From Psococerastis gibbosa (Eukaryota > Arthropoda > Insecta > Psocodea > Psocidae), in contig OZ020485.1 in assembly GCA_963971405.1 (NCBI GenBank), positions 28,911,921 to 28,975,920 of the forward strand: a stretch of 64,000 nucleotides of DNA, in the 5' to 3' direction. A program made the position numbers and the translations under genes. Shown here one piece after another: positions 32,513 to 42,203 of the stretch. Numbering within the stretch: position 1 is the stretch's first letter; each line of letters starts with the position of its first letter. The notes beneath the pieces are model-generated. The model was not told the DNA's origin and made no database searches. It saw only the letters and a program-made list of their open reading frames with translations.

Positions 32513-33214
32513 ATGGATACCAAAGTTATCAAGAATATTATCAACATACGCAAAGCTCTGCAACAAAAGTACCTTAATCTTAAACGTGATCTACACAATG
32601 AGGCTTCTCAGCAAGAGCGGAAGTTAAAACCTGTCTTGAAACCTCTACAAGAATTAATTGAGCTGAACAAACAAACAGCGATAGCAAGAGCAATTCATAA
32701 ACCTGGAGTTAGCAAATATTTAGACTTATTAATGCCTAATCAATATAATAGGAAAACCATTGATACATACTATGGAGTAACACGAAGTAATGAAGGTGTA
32801 TTTATGCTGGGTTCATACCCTGTACATTTTAATGCTGATGATGATTCGATCACAATCAAAGATAAAACATGGCAAGGCACATTGGGTTTGTATCAATTAT
32901 TAACATTGAACAAACCTGAAAACTATACTTTGGAAGATTTACAAGCCTATAAAGATATATTGGAAAGAACTGGAGCTCATTTAACCACTAGTGGTCGTCT
33001 TAGGAGCAGTCAACGTTATAAATATAAAAATATTGTTAAACCGCTTTTTGGAATAAAATCTGGTGGTGAATATCAATATTGGAATGATCCAAATGAATTA
33101 GTTGAACGATTACGCTTACTTAATGCATCACATGCCGCAGGACATACAAGCCATCAAAACGAAATCATTAATATTATCAACGAATTGCGAGAAGCAAATA
33201 TTATTATTCAATGA
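32513..33214 (+). CDS. Conserved 233-aa Polinton-associated protein (DUF8207-like)
   Basis: ATG at 32513, 47 bp after the ATPase. The first 55 residues are a charged, Lys/Gln/Leu-rich likely coiled coil. From about residue 85 follow TYYGVTRSNEGVFMLG, then DDSITIKDKTWQGTLGLYQLL, then a segment with LEDLQAYKDILERTGAHL, and KPLFG near 180. The order Y-G-V...I-G...G-T-x-G-L-[YW]-x-L...Y..I[LM]..T.AH is shared by a family of unknown function (I believe DUF8207) that accompanies Polinton-like elements in arthropods. A virion or morphogenesis role is possible but unproven. Its TGA overlaps the integrase ATG (ATGA), suggesting coupled translation. Confidence 0.75.
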   Translation: MDTKVIKNIINIRKALQQKYLNLKRDLHNEASQQERKLKPVLKPLQELIELNKQTAIARAIHKPGVSKYLDLLMPNQYNRKTIDTYYGVTRSNEGVFMLGSYPVHFNADDDSITIKDKTWQGTLGLYQLLTLNKPENYTLEDLQAYKDILERTGAHLTTSGRLRSSQRYKYKNIVKPLFGIKSGGEYQYWNDPNELVERLRLLNASHAAGHTSHQNEIINIINELREANIIIQ

Positions 33215-34125
33215 AACAAGCTTTGGTTGATGAAATTCATCGACCTGCTCGACGGAATTATCCCCGACGCCATGTGACTGTTAAAGGAATGCATGATTTA
33301 TGGCAAGCAGATCTGGTGGAAATGATTCCATATTCAAGGATTAATAAAGGATATAAATATATTCTAACAGTGATAAATGCATTCACAAAGTTCGGCTATG
33401 CAGAAGCAGTTAAAACTAAATCTATGAAGGATGTAACTGAAGCTTTTGTAAAAATTCTCGATAGAGCTCCTCAAGCTCCTGCCCACCTTCAGACAGATAT
33501 GGGACTGGAATTTTTCAATATACAAATGAAATGTATTCTAAAACAATATAACATTAATCATTATGCTACTTATTCTACACTGAAAGCTTCAATTATTGAA
33601 CGTTGGAATCGCACTCTGAAAAATCGAATGTGGAAGGAATTCAGCTTGCAGGGTGGTTATAAGTGGTTACATTTAGTACCTCGCTTAGTGCAACAATACA
33701 ACACTACGAAGCATAGGACCATTAAGATGTGTTCTGCCGATGTGGGAGAAGAACATGAAGCAAAATTATTATCTATGTATAGAGCTGTTGATGAGAAAGG
33801 TAGTACCAAACAGAAATTTCGAGAGGGTGATCCCGTCAGAATCAGCAAGCAGAAAGCCTTATTTGAGAAGGGTTACCAACCGAACTGGTCTACAGAAGTA
33901 TTTCGTGTGCGTCTTGTACAACCTACTCGACCTACTACCTATCTCCTTGAGGCTATGGATGGTGAACCTATATTAGGGTCGTGGTATATGGAAGAGTTGC
34001 AGAAAACCAAGCACACAGATGTATATTTGGTGGAGAAAGTGTTGAAAAAGTCTAAGGATAAATTGTATGTGAAGTGGCTTGGTTTCCCGAAACCTACATG
34101 GATTAATAAAACGGAAATTTTATAA
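33211..34125 (+). CDS. DDE integrase with chromodomain-like C-terminus, 304 aa
   Basis: Retroviral-type integrase (rve core). Catalytic residues can be placed at Asp34 (WQADLVEM), Asp96 (HLQTDMG) and Glu130 (IIERWNRT). After the core comes an SH3-like segment (DPVRISKQKALFEKGY) and a C-terminal chromodomain-like part, VEKVLKKSKDKLYVKWLGF. The usual N-terminal zinc-binding domain is short or absent. It would insert the element DNA and make the observed 6-bp duplication. The ATG overlaps the preceding stop. The inner edge of the right inverted repeat falls at 33539, inside codon 110, so only the 3' two thirds of the gene are duplicated in the left arm. This is the only catalytically complete copy. 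Confidence 0.93.
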   Translation: MKQALVDEIHRPARRNYPRRHVTVKGMHDLWQADLVEMIPYSRINKGYKYILTVINAFTKFGYAEAVKTKSMKDVTEAFVKILDRAPQAPAHLQTDMGLEFFNIQMKCILKQYNINHYATYSTLKASIIERWNRTLKNRMWKEFSLQGGYKWLHLVPRLVQQYNTTKHRTIKMCSADVGEEHEAKLLSMYRAVDEKGSTKQKFREGDPVRISKQKALFEKGYQPNWSTEVFRVRLVQPTRPTTYLLEAMDGEPILGSWYMEELQKTKHTDVYLVEKVLKKSKDKLYVKWLGFPKPTWINKTEIL

Positions 34126-34138
34126 ACATAACTTTATT

Positions 34139-34630
34139 TTAATCAACATCATCATCAATTAAACAATTGACATCTTGAAACCATTTCTGTAGTTTCCTCA
34201 AATTGATCATTGCACAGTTTCCTGTATGAATACATTTCTTAGCTTCTAGATGAGGTAACTTCTCAAAACTCCTCAGAAGCACAGAGTCCAAGTCATACAC
34301 AACACATTCTAGTATTCCTGCAAGCCAAACTTGTTTCTCCTTTCCTTTAGTAGCAATTCTAACATATTGGTTAGCAAACTCTAGTAAAATATTCTTTAAA
34401 TGAATGTAGTCCACGTTCCCCTCTTCCCAACGAAGCTTATGGAGATTATTTGTGCACCATGTGTTGTTGCTTTTTACTTGATTTGTAAGATTGGTGAATG
34501 GAAAGGGTGGACGGAAAAACCAATGTTCATACTGGTTCTTGCATGCAGGGCCCATAGCCAATTCTTTGATGATGAAATTATTTTCATTATCTTTGAAACC
34601 TTGAAACTCAATTATCCCCAGCGGTTCCAT
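34139..34630 (-). CDS. Exonuclease-like 163-aa protein (right copy)
   Basis: Same sequence as 26834-27325: EFQGF and FIIKELAMG near the N-terminus, FFRPPFPF, KGKEKQVWL, and a C-terminal Cys/His cluster. It is convergent with the intact integrase, whose stop is 13 bp away, so the two genes share a very short 3' region with an AATAAA on the minus strand. ATG at 34630 overlaps the end of the upstream 231-aa gene. This is the copy in its likely original context. Confidence 0.65.
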   Translation of the reverse strand: MEPLGIIEFQGFKDNENNFIIKELAMGPACKNQYEHWFFRPPFPFTNLTNQVKSNNTWCTNNLHKLRWEEGNVDYIHLKNILLEFANQYVRIATKGKEKQVWLAGILECVVYDLDSVLLRSFEKLPHLEAKKCIHTGNCAMINLRKLQKWFQDVNCLIDDDVD

Positions 34631-35303
34631 CGTGTTCAACAGTCTGATTGATAATGACTTTAGCTCGCTCCAACCAGCGCTTAAGTATCTCATAGCACAA
34701 CTCATTTTCATAGATGGTTATAATTTCTAAATACATACGATTTGATTGATTTTGATGCTTCTTCCACAATAGTTTACTGCGAACATCCTCGATAGTAGCT
34801 ACTATTGGAGCTGGAGATTGGGCAAACTGTAAAAGAGCTTCCATTGAAACATCATCTGTTTCCAACTCTATAAATATCTCTTCCATAATATTTTTTAGAT
34901 GGAAATTAGCCAACCTCTTCTTCTTTTCCAACTCATGGCAAACAATATGAAGAATTGCTTTCAACGCTTGTATGTTCTCAATATTTATTTTAGATAGTTT
35001 AATATGTGATGATGAGGACTTCATTTCCAATTCATTATCATTCGTTAACATCATCGTCAGGTTTGATTTGATGAAATTAGGAGTCCATATCATATTTCCA
35101 CACATTGTTTTCTTATGTAGATATAAACGAAAGGATTGTAATGTTGCACACCATGACTGCCATTCGATCATATTGAATATAATTTCATGATCCTTATCAC
35201 CAACTATGATGTATACTTCGAATGCTGATGCTTTGAATTGCAAACCAACAATAATGCTTAGTCCATCACGAAGTGGATAATATGTGGTCAAGACACCCTT
35301 CAT
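34608..35303 (-). CDS. Uncharacterised 231-aa element protein (right copy)
   Basis: Same sequence as 26161-26856; start at the ATG at 35303. N-terminal beta-rich half, C-terminal charged helical half, no recognised motif. It lies head-to-head with the 101-aa gene (start 35707), with about 400 bp of shared upstream DNA between them. Confidence 0.7.
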   Translation of the reverse strand: MKGVLTTYYPLRDGLSIIVGLQFKASAFEVYIIVGDKDHEIIFNMIEWQSWCATLQSFRLYLHKKTMCGNMIWTPNFIKSNLTMMLTNDNELEMKSSSSHIKLSKINIENIQALKAILHIVCHELEKKKRLANFHLKNIMEEIFIELETDDVSMEALLQFAQSPAPIVATIEDVRSKLLWKKHQNQSNRMYLEIITIYENELCYEILKRWLERAKVIINQTVEHDGTAGDN

Positions 35304-35706
35304 TTTCAATTGCAACTGATGCTATTTCACACATGTTACATATACAACCCGGTTAATTATGGTCATTAAAGAGAGATAATGAGACACAATCGATTTAGAA
35401 CTAGGTGGGGTACCATAAATGTAGTGCCTTAGGTACAGAAGGACAAATCAGTCATTTGATTTAAGGTTGTAAGCTGCCTATAATACACCGATGTGTATGA
35501 GAGATCAACATTAAGAAACGATTCCTACATTAACAAATATGGTGCAATGGAGAAATTACTTAACTATCCCCCTCCGGCTGTGGCCCTCACAACATGATTT
35601 TACCTGATATACACCCTCATCTCAGTTGAGGGGCTTAGTTGAGACCAAACCTTCATTCAAGTAATACTACGCCAACTTTACAAGTGAATTTGTGTAATCT
35701 TAGAAC
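35304..35706. promoter_or_regulatory. Divergent intergenic region (also mirrored at 25758-26160)
   Basis: About 400 bp between two divergent starts, so it must hold both promoters. It contains a CATCTCAGTTGAGGGGCTTAG stretch with the inner palindrome CTCAGTTGAG and a CCCCCTCCGGCTGTGGCC GC-rich block near 35568. No TATA box can be assigned with confidence. Confidence 0.4.
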
Positions 35707-36012
35707 ATGGCATCTCTATGTGATAAAGTTAATGCCATCAACCAAGAAGCCGGGCCCACCATGTCAATGCGAAAACTGGTGATTGGAGCTAAGTACCAAA
35801 TACTGAAAATAGTGCAGATAGACAAAACAGAATATGGGCCAGCTGTGAAAGTGATACTGCGAGGACCGGAAAAAGAAGTTGTGGAGTGTTTTATACCTCA
35901 ACTATACCTGTCAGCCTTTCAAGGAAGCAAAGTCACTCCAGGAGCTGAGATGTATCTCATCGTTCCAAGCCATAGGGGAAAAAATAGTGTCAACATACAG
36001 ATCCTAGAATGA
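35707..36012 (+). CDS. Small 101-aa protein, possibly OB-fold ssDNA-binding type (right copy)
   Basis: Same sequence as 25452-25757. ATG at 35707. It carries TEYGPAVKVILRG and CFIPQLYLSAF motifs and ends at 36012. Outermost gene of the right arm, reading toward the terminus. The single-strand DNA-binding idea comes from strand pattern and family resemblance only. Confidence 0.75.
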   Translation: MASLCDKVNAINQEAGPTMSMRKLVIGAKYQILKIVQIDKTEYGPAVKVILRGPEKEVVECFIPQLYLSAFQGSKVTPGAEMYLIVPSHRGKNSVNIQILE

Positions 36013-36333
36013 AGATTTCATTATGTACTGAAGTATTATGTTAACTACACCAATAATATGAAATGTAAATATATGAATAATTTCTTTAAATATTTCTGTT
36101 TTTGTTTTATTAATTACATAACTAGTTTTAAGCTTATAATTAGATAATGATTATTAAAAACCAATGGTTGAAAGAAACATACTATTGCTTCAATAATAAT
36201 GGTGAAGGTGAAAGATTATCTTAATCATAGACTATGAAATGATGTAAATCAAATAAATAATCATTGCGGAGGCGAAATCGCCCGAAATACGGTATGTAGG
36301 CTACGTGAAGAAGAAGAAGAAACAATGAGAATG

Positions 36334-36547
36334 GACATGTAGAGTGGTGGTACGGACTCCAACTTTCACCCGAAAGGTTGTTGGTTCGAGTCCTACACTT
36401 GCTACATTTTCTGGTCATGCTTCGGAGGGCATGTAAAGCAGGCGGTCCCGGGCCTTCCTAGTTGAGTGTAAGAGAGGGCTTTATAGCCCTAACTCCGCTA
36501 GGTTGGCTTAGTAATAGAACAAAAAGTCCTTATTTATTTATTTATTT
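36334..36547 (+). mobile_element. SINE family A inside right TIR arm
   Basis: tRNA-derived SINE. A box TAGAGTGGTGG is near 36340, B box GGTTCGAGTCC at 36383-36393; the body includes GGCTTTATAGCCCTAACTCC and the tail is (TTTA)n. Target duplications AAACAATGAGAATG lie at 36320-36333 and 36548-36561. Diverged relatives lie outside the element at 39627-39830 and 60213-60370, so the family belongs to the host genome. Confidence 0.92.
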
Positions 36548-36641
36548 AAACAATGAGAATGATGTCCGATAACAGGAGGGGGCGACCCCCTTACACTGTG
36601 TGAAGAAGAAGAAGAAGAAGAAGAGAAGGGAAGAAGAAGAA

Positions 36642-37133
36642 AGGCTACAAGGTTAGCATATAAGTATAGTATAAAATAAGTGGTAGCCGGAGGCTGACAA
36701 CGTAGAATAAGAACAATAATGATGCCCGGAGGTAGAAAGCAAGAGTGGCCTAAAAGTGTCCCAGAAACCCCCTGTGATATGATGTGTTGTGGTTTTATAG
36801 GCTACAAGGTTAGCATATAAGTAGTATAAAATAATTGATAGCCGGAGGCTGACAACGTACAATAAGAACATAAATGATGCCCGGAGGTAAAAAGCAAGAG
36901 TGGCCTAAAAGTGTCCCAGAAACCCCCTGTGATATGATGTGTTGTGGTTTTATAGGCTACAAGGTTAGCATAGAAGTAGTATAAAATAAGTGATAGCCGG
37001 AGGCTGACAATGTACAATTAGAACAATAATGATGCCCGGAGGTAAAAAGCAAGAGTGGCCTAAAAGTGTCCCAGGAACCCCCATGCCCGGAGGTAAAAAG
37101 CAAGAGTGGCCTAAAAGTGTCCCAGGAACCCCC
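36642..37133 (-). repeat. Subterminal tandem repeats, 155-bp unit (right arm)
   Basis: Exact mirror of 24331-24822: three long units plus one 51-bp partial unit nearest the terminus. Confidence 0.9.
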
Positions 37134-37146
37134 TTTTATATCTACT

Positions 37147-37152
37147 AGTACC
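37147..37152. other. Target-site duplication, right copy
   Basis: AGTACC immediately after the last element bases (ATATCTACT). Matches 24312-24317. Confidence 0.9.
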
Positions 37153-38143
37153 CCTATTGATTTATGCAGTATTAGGTCATATATTTATCCACAGACAAGT
37201 TATTTCCAAAGGATGGCTGTTCAGGGAGATTTAGCTGAGATTTAAAATAAAGGCTAATGATAATACCTTATTCTCTAGAAAGAAAGGTATGTTTTGCTAA
37301 TCCGTTGGTGACTTGGTGTGCTTTAATTTAAATTAAAAATTGGTATGTTTGTAGTAGGTATGGGTACTTATGCTCTTTGAACACTGTATCGTATGCACTG
37401 AACTGTCCTTCTGCTCGGCGAGTGAAACTCTCGGCTGTTTATTCTCCAACTCAATCAGATAATTTATGGAAGCGATATGCTATTGATACATGTACGAGTA
37501 AATTGACATTTCCCGCGTGCATTCCAGGGGATTGCGAAAACTACAAAATATCGTGCTGCACAGTTCAAGATATAAAACAAGTGAAAGTCGCATCGTGCAG
37601 TGCTACAAGCCTCTTCAAAGCGACGCATGTCAACTCAGAGAAACAGGACGTTCGCGAGATCATTAGGCATTAAAACAGAGCATTGACAACGCATTATTTA
37701 TTTAAATAAAATGTTTAATAACCTTGCATGGAGACTGGAGAGTGACTGCGGGGCCAATTACGGCACAAGTTGTGAGAATTTGCAGCGCTGTGTGGGAGAT
37801 GGCTTGCTGTGTAGCAGTAAAAGGCAGAGACCACCTCGAAAGATAAGCATCCTCAGCACTTTTTTATTGTTAAGGGCCCCGTGTCGCTCCTAGAGGTTTC
37901 TGGCGTCTAATAACGATCGCATGAGAAGGGATGTCATTGGTAGTGGAGAAGCTACATACAACAGGCCCCTCCGCTGCTCGGGTGCAGCGTGGAATATCAT
38001 TGGTAGCTTAAGCCACTGAGGCGTTTACTCACTAAATCCCGCAGCAGGAGCTGCTGGTAGAAATCTAGGTGGTTTGGAGAGATGGTGCTTATACTTGTAG
38101 TAGCAACAGTGAAAATGTAGCAGGAAGGATGTAAAGCTGAAGA
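37153..38143. other. No gene recognised; one unrecognised 98-codon frame
   Basis: An ORF at 37377-37673 (plus strand) contains nine Cys but resembles nothing I know and has no supporting context. A second short ORF lies at 37711-37893. Probably non-coding flank. Confidence 0.4.
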
Positions 38144-38333
38144 GCTACTTCGGTGGCAATGTGATAGTGTGCTTGTACTTGTGCGAGTCTCTACACACCT
38201 TGCGGTCGGAGACGTGTCGTAACTCGACTCAAGTACCTATCAGGTTACTTAGTGAGGCAATTGAAGAGGTTAATCGGATACATTCATTAAATTGTGTCTA
38301 CGCGATTAACCTTAAGAAAAAAAATTGTAAAAG
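38144..38333 (+). repeat. SINE family B, copy 2
   Basis: ACTTCGGTGGCAATGTGATAG, TGTGCGAGTCTCTACACACC, GGTCGGAGACGTGTCGTAAC, and the 3' block GATACATTCATTAAATTG...CGCGATTAACC. Confidence 0.75.
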
Positions 38334-39626
38334 TAATGGTGAGAAAGTGGGCCGTGTGGATGGCTCTTTGCTGACTACAGTAGGCGGGGGTTTAAACACT
38401 TATCGACCCTGCGGCGGGATGGGGACAAACCCTTTATTCATATAGTCTTTCATGGTTGAAATAAATGCGTATTAAATATTTAAAATCCATTTCCTGCTCA
38501 AATGTAATATATTTTACCAATGCCTCTTAGCGGATTTACTATACTATGATTTATCTGTAACTTTCTTTACTACCTTGGTTGAATTAGAAATAGCATAAAT
38601 TAGTTTAAAATATTTAAAATAATTTTGCTAATATTTTCGATGTGTTCCCCAGAGCCGGGGACCCCCTACTAGCGCCCCTTCAAATTTCCTGGCCAAAACA
38701 ATTGGTCTGCCTTAGCGCTTAAAACCTCTAACTCACGGATTTAACCTCATTGCTAGATTAGAAGTAGGTACACTTAATAGTGTGTAATATTGTATCAAAC
38801 AGAAAATACTGCATGCAGCAGTCAATTTCAATGTGGGAATGAGTAACTGGCCGCCAGATGAATAAAGTAACCAATAAACTGCTGCTGGATGGTATGTAGG
38901 CTATGGTAGTAGGAATGGAATAGAATCTATTAAATATAGATAACGTCTGATTCAGTTATTGAAAACTGCTTTTAAAGTTCACATTATTTCTGTTTTGCCA
39001 TATAAAATACATATTGTATAATTGCAAACCAAAATTCTGCCATGAAGGAATTAAAATTGTACTCAATTTTCAGTAGGCCTATAAGATTTGCATTTTATTG
39101 GACTTTTAGATCTGTTTGCAAATAAATTATTATTTATTTATCTGGTTGTCTGGGCTACAGGATGTATTGCAGTAGTACTGTTGTTCTCGGAACTTCCACT
39201 CGATATATTTTTTTTTGCTCATGCCCTCGGGAGTTTTCTTATCTTTTCCTTCCGTGGCGTGGTGCTGGGGTTAATTTATATGACATCTAATCTTAACCCC
39301 CCCATTCTATTTACAACATGACTATATGGCACACCTGTTTTACTAGAATTCGTAATTATATTACTGCTGATCCTTATCTACCCTAACACGCATGGTTACA
39401 CAGTACAATACATCCCCAAGTTATTTTTCAATTTTTTATAAAATATAAACGCCTGAAGGTATTTGGTTTGTGAAACATCTTAGTCCTAATTTTAATTTGG
39501 GTATCTGTACTACGTACAGATACAAAATGTAGCCTAGTGATTTTTTAATAACAGAGTTAAGCCATCTCCAAATATTAGGCCCGTTACACACGTACTAGTT
39601 TTTTTCATTGTAGCAAATGCGTTCAG
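38334..39626. other. No gene recognised
   Basis: AT-rich. Only short frames (39088-39321 encodes a hydrophobic peptide without recognisable similarity). Confidence 0.45.
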
Positions 39627-39850
39627 GACATGTAGAGTAGTGGTACAGACTCCGACTTTCACCCGCAAGGTTGTAATTGGTTCGAGTCACACACAAGCTA
39701 CATTTTCTGGCCGTGGTTCGGAGGGCATGTAAAGTAGGCGGTCCTGGGCTTTCCTATGTGAGCGTAAGAGAAGGCTTTATAGCCCTGACTCCGCTAGGTC
39801 GGCTTAGTAATAGAACAAAAAGTCAAAGTCAATATATATATATATATTAC
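39627..39850 (+). mobile_element. SINE family A, copy outside the Polinton
   Basis: GACATGTAGAGTAGTGG (A box), GGTTCGAGTC (B box), then GGAGGGCATGTAAAGTAGGCGG and GGCTTTATAGCCCTGACTCC. It ends AACAAAAAGTC followed by (TA)n. Clearly diverged from the copy in the TIR arms. Confidence 0.85.
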
Positions 39851-40119
39851 GTGAAGCCGACACGAAGCTCACCGCATGGAAGTGCACAGTTTTCCCCTAG
39901 ACACGCCAGCTCATAGAAGTGATCTGAAGTCGACTCTGTGGTTTGGCACCAACCATTCACAATGTCCTATGGCTGCAATTAACAAAAAACGATGGCGCCT
40001 CGTGACTGCAGACTCGCCCGTGTGTACCGCGGCTGAGCATAAACTTGTAAATGATAAATTAGGCATTGCCTAACTGTAACATATTGTATCATAAGTGTGA
40101 ATAAGACCAAATTTGCGGA

Positions 40120-40463
40120 TTAAGGGACACAGTTGAAAACATTTTCTTGCCTAGGAATTTTTTTTGACGAAATTAATTAATTTCTCGATCCACAGCCGCA
40201 ACGATAAGTCAGATGAGAAATTAAAATTAAAATAAACACGCTTTCTCAAAAAATCTGTTTATTGATCCTTATCAGGGGGTTTGAGAGGTAAAATCATATT
40301 TCAGATGAGAAAATGTAAATTTACTTAGAAATCTTGCATTTTTATGAATTTTTCATCTGACCCCTTTCATAATTGTGCGGCTGTGGAACGAGATATTAAT
40401 TAATTCCGTCAAAAATCCATAGCCATTTCTTGTCCACAAAATATGTTGAAATCTCTCCCTTAA
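40120..40463. mobile_element. MITE with about 100-bp terminal inverted repeats
   Basis: The left end reads TTAAGGGACACAGTTGAAAAC..., then TTGACGAAATTAATTAAT and CGATCCACAGCCGCA. The right end is its complement: TGCGGCTGTGGAACGAG, ATTAATTAATTCCGTCAA and GTTGAAATCTCTCCCTTAA. Also shared inside: CAGATGAGAAA and its complement. Non-coding. The terminal TTAAGGG hints at a TTAA or TA target class, not proven. Confidence 0.7.
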
Positions 40464-41206
40464 CAATGAATGTTGCAAGGGTTGCATTTTGGAAACCTTG
40501 CAGGAGTTCTAAACCAGGATTATGTTGTGGATCGCGGATCGCAACCACAAGTTAAGAAAGGAAATTCTAAAAGTCCCAATGAAACGCAATAGATTTTCCA
40601 ATGCTTTGATACAACTTCGTATCTCTTCTTTTCAAAAATACTACTCAAATTTTACCTCTGAGTCAGAGAGCAAAGGTAATGAAACAAAGTCTACACTCAG
40701 CCAAGAAAATACCGACTACTGACGCCTCAGGTGGCAAAAATGTTTTTCCATGGGGTTAAACGGCGTATTCTTTTTAGACACGCCATTATTTGAATTTCAA
40801 ATCATACAAAATTTATTTGGAGCGCTTGAAAACTTCTCGGCATTATACTGTAATTGAGAAAATCCACTTTGAATTTATAGAAATTGAGAACAGGAATTAC
40901 TTCATGCTCTGCATCTGAAAACTTTTATATTTTGCATAAACTTTTCGTCCTTAAAGTTTTTTTTATAAACCTAACATTTGGCAATGATATTGTATGGCAT
41001 CCTAGTAGCAATAAATCGACGCATTTGAGTACTGTTTTTTTTTTGCCTCGAGAGGGTTTTTAGGTTAAATTAATTCAACACGGAAGTTTGGCCCAAACCG
41101 CACATTTTCAAAATATTTTCTAGGATTTCGGGTGGGTTACAAGTTACAACCTAAAGCCGTGCCTGTGATTTGACAATCTTGTGGACGTTTATAAACTGGT
41201 CATAAG
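40464..41206. other. No gene recognised
   Basis: A 66-codon frame at 40522-40722 has no recognisable similarity. Otherwise nothing. Confidence 0.45.
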
Positions 41207-41471
41207 CAGCGGCGGACACAGAGGTCATGACCCCCTACAAAAATTTGAAAAAGGCGGCAAAATGAAAATTTAATTTTTTAAAAACACGAAATATGAAAAG
41301 TGCTATTGTAACACATCTTTATATGGTTTTGTATATACCAACCAGTATTGTCCGGAAAAATGAAATCAGTTACTTAAATCAAATACCGTATTGTTTTTAT
41401 TCTCAGTTTATACCTGAGGCGGCATTTTGAGGGATGACCCTCCCCAAAATAAAAAGCTGTGTCCGCCACTG
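41207..41471. mobile_element. hAT-type MITE, 265 bp
   Basis: Ends CAGCGGCGGACACAG and CTGTGTCCGCCACTG are inverted repeats. Flanking octamers GTCATAAG (41199-41206) and GCCATAAG (41472-41479) differ at one base, consistent with an 8-bp target duplication that has aged. No coding capacity. Confidence 0.8.
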
Positions 41472-41479
41472 GCCATAAG

Positions 41480-42203
41480 CCGGAAAAATCAGGAATGGTC
41501 AGCCTGGGGTAGTCGACAACTCCACAAAGTTATAGATAAAGGTTAATGGGACAAGTAGCGCTCGTATTTGACATTTCCTATCCTACAACTAAGATTGACT
41601 TGGTAGAAATTACGAGAAACTGTGAAATAATGGAGGTTCCGATAAAACAGAGTTACCGTGTGACTTGGGCCTGTAAAGTTTCAAGTAGGTTAAGGAATGT
41701 TGATACGCCTGATGCTACCATTGGCTTGTCCTTACAGTATTTTTTATGATGTTGATGAAACCCGGTTTGGTAATAAATTTATCCATTTAACGGTGGCCAT
41801 ATGCCGGTACTTTGGATACACTCACTAACATTCAATAATATGCTGCCTTCCCAGTAGGCGCTAGTGTTCACTCTCCTGTATGCGTTTATCCATTTAAACA
41901 CTAAAATTAACTTTTCTTTATGTTCTATTTCGGATATAAATGACATGCACACAGCAGTGATAAATATTTTTAATTGATGGACACAATGCAAATGACAAAA
42001 AGTGACACTGCATTCAGACTAGTCAAGATTAAATATGTCTACACAATACTGAACAGGCACCAGCAAGATCAGTTCTATCCATCGGTCCAATTCTGTCCCC
42101 TGCACTGTCTTTATTTAGTTTTTATACTTTTTACTACTATTAATTCTACTAGTATTACGGTGTCTAGTGTATGTGCAAGTGTGTCTCTGCCCTGACAACC
42201 CGC
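41480..42203. other. No gene recognised
   Basis: Only short frames without similarity. Confidence 0.45.

Larger units (their letters stand above)
24318..37146 (+). mobile_element. Polinton/Maverick-like (adintovirus-like) element, 12,829 bp
   Basis: Complete insertion bounded by AGTACC duplications, with long terminal inverted repeats. Coordinates of mirrored bases always sum to 61464. Gene content is the Polinton set: hexon-like and penton-like capsid proteins, adenain-like protease, FtsK/A32-type packaging ATPase, DDE integrase with a chromodomain-like tail, and a PLA2-domain protein. The last is also known from adintoviruses. The protein-primed polymerase B is reduced to its last 105 or so codons. 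The unique central part is 27926-33538 (5,613 bp); the rest is two 3,608-bp inverted arms carrying the same genes. Perfect target duplications, intact capsid genes and arms with no difference seen all suggest a recent insertion. Loss of the polymerase suggests dependence on a helper for replication. Classification rests on gene families recognised by eye. Confidence 0.93.
33539..37146 (-). repeat. Right terminal inverted repeat arm (3,608 bp)
   Basis: Mirror of 24318-27925. This is presumably the donor side, because its inner edge runs continuously into an intact integrase gene, whereas the left edge breaks a polymerase gene. Confidence 0.95.

Noticed and set aside
33211..34125. Retroviral or Ty3 retrotransposon integrase
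   Set aside because: No reverse transcriptase, gag or LTR nearby; it sits with a packaging ATPase and capsid genes inside TIRs.
36334..36410. A genuine tRNA gene
   Set aside because: A and B boxes are present but no acceptor stem pairs, and it continues into a SINE body with a TTTA tail and target duplications.
24318..37146. The mirrored arms as a pure assembly foldback artefact
   Set aside because: Not excluded outright, but the identical AGTACC on both sides with unrelated outer flanks, and the arms stopping at different genes, fit a real insertion better. Listed as a test in the findings.
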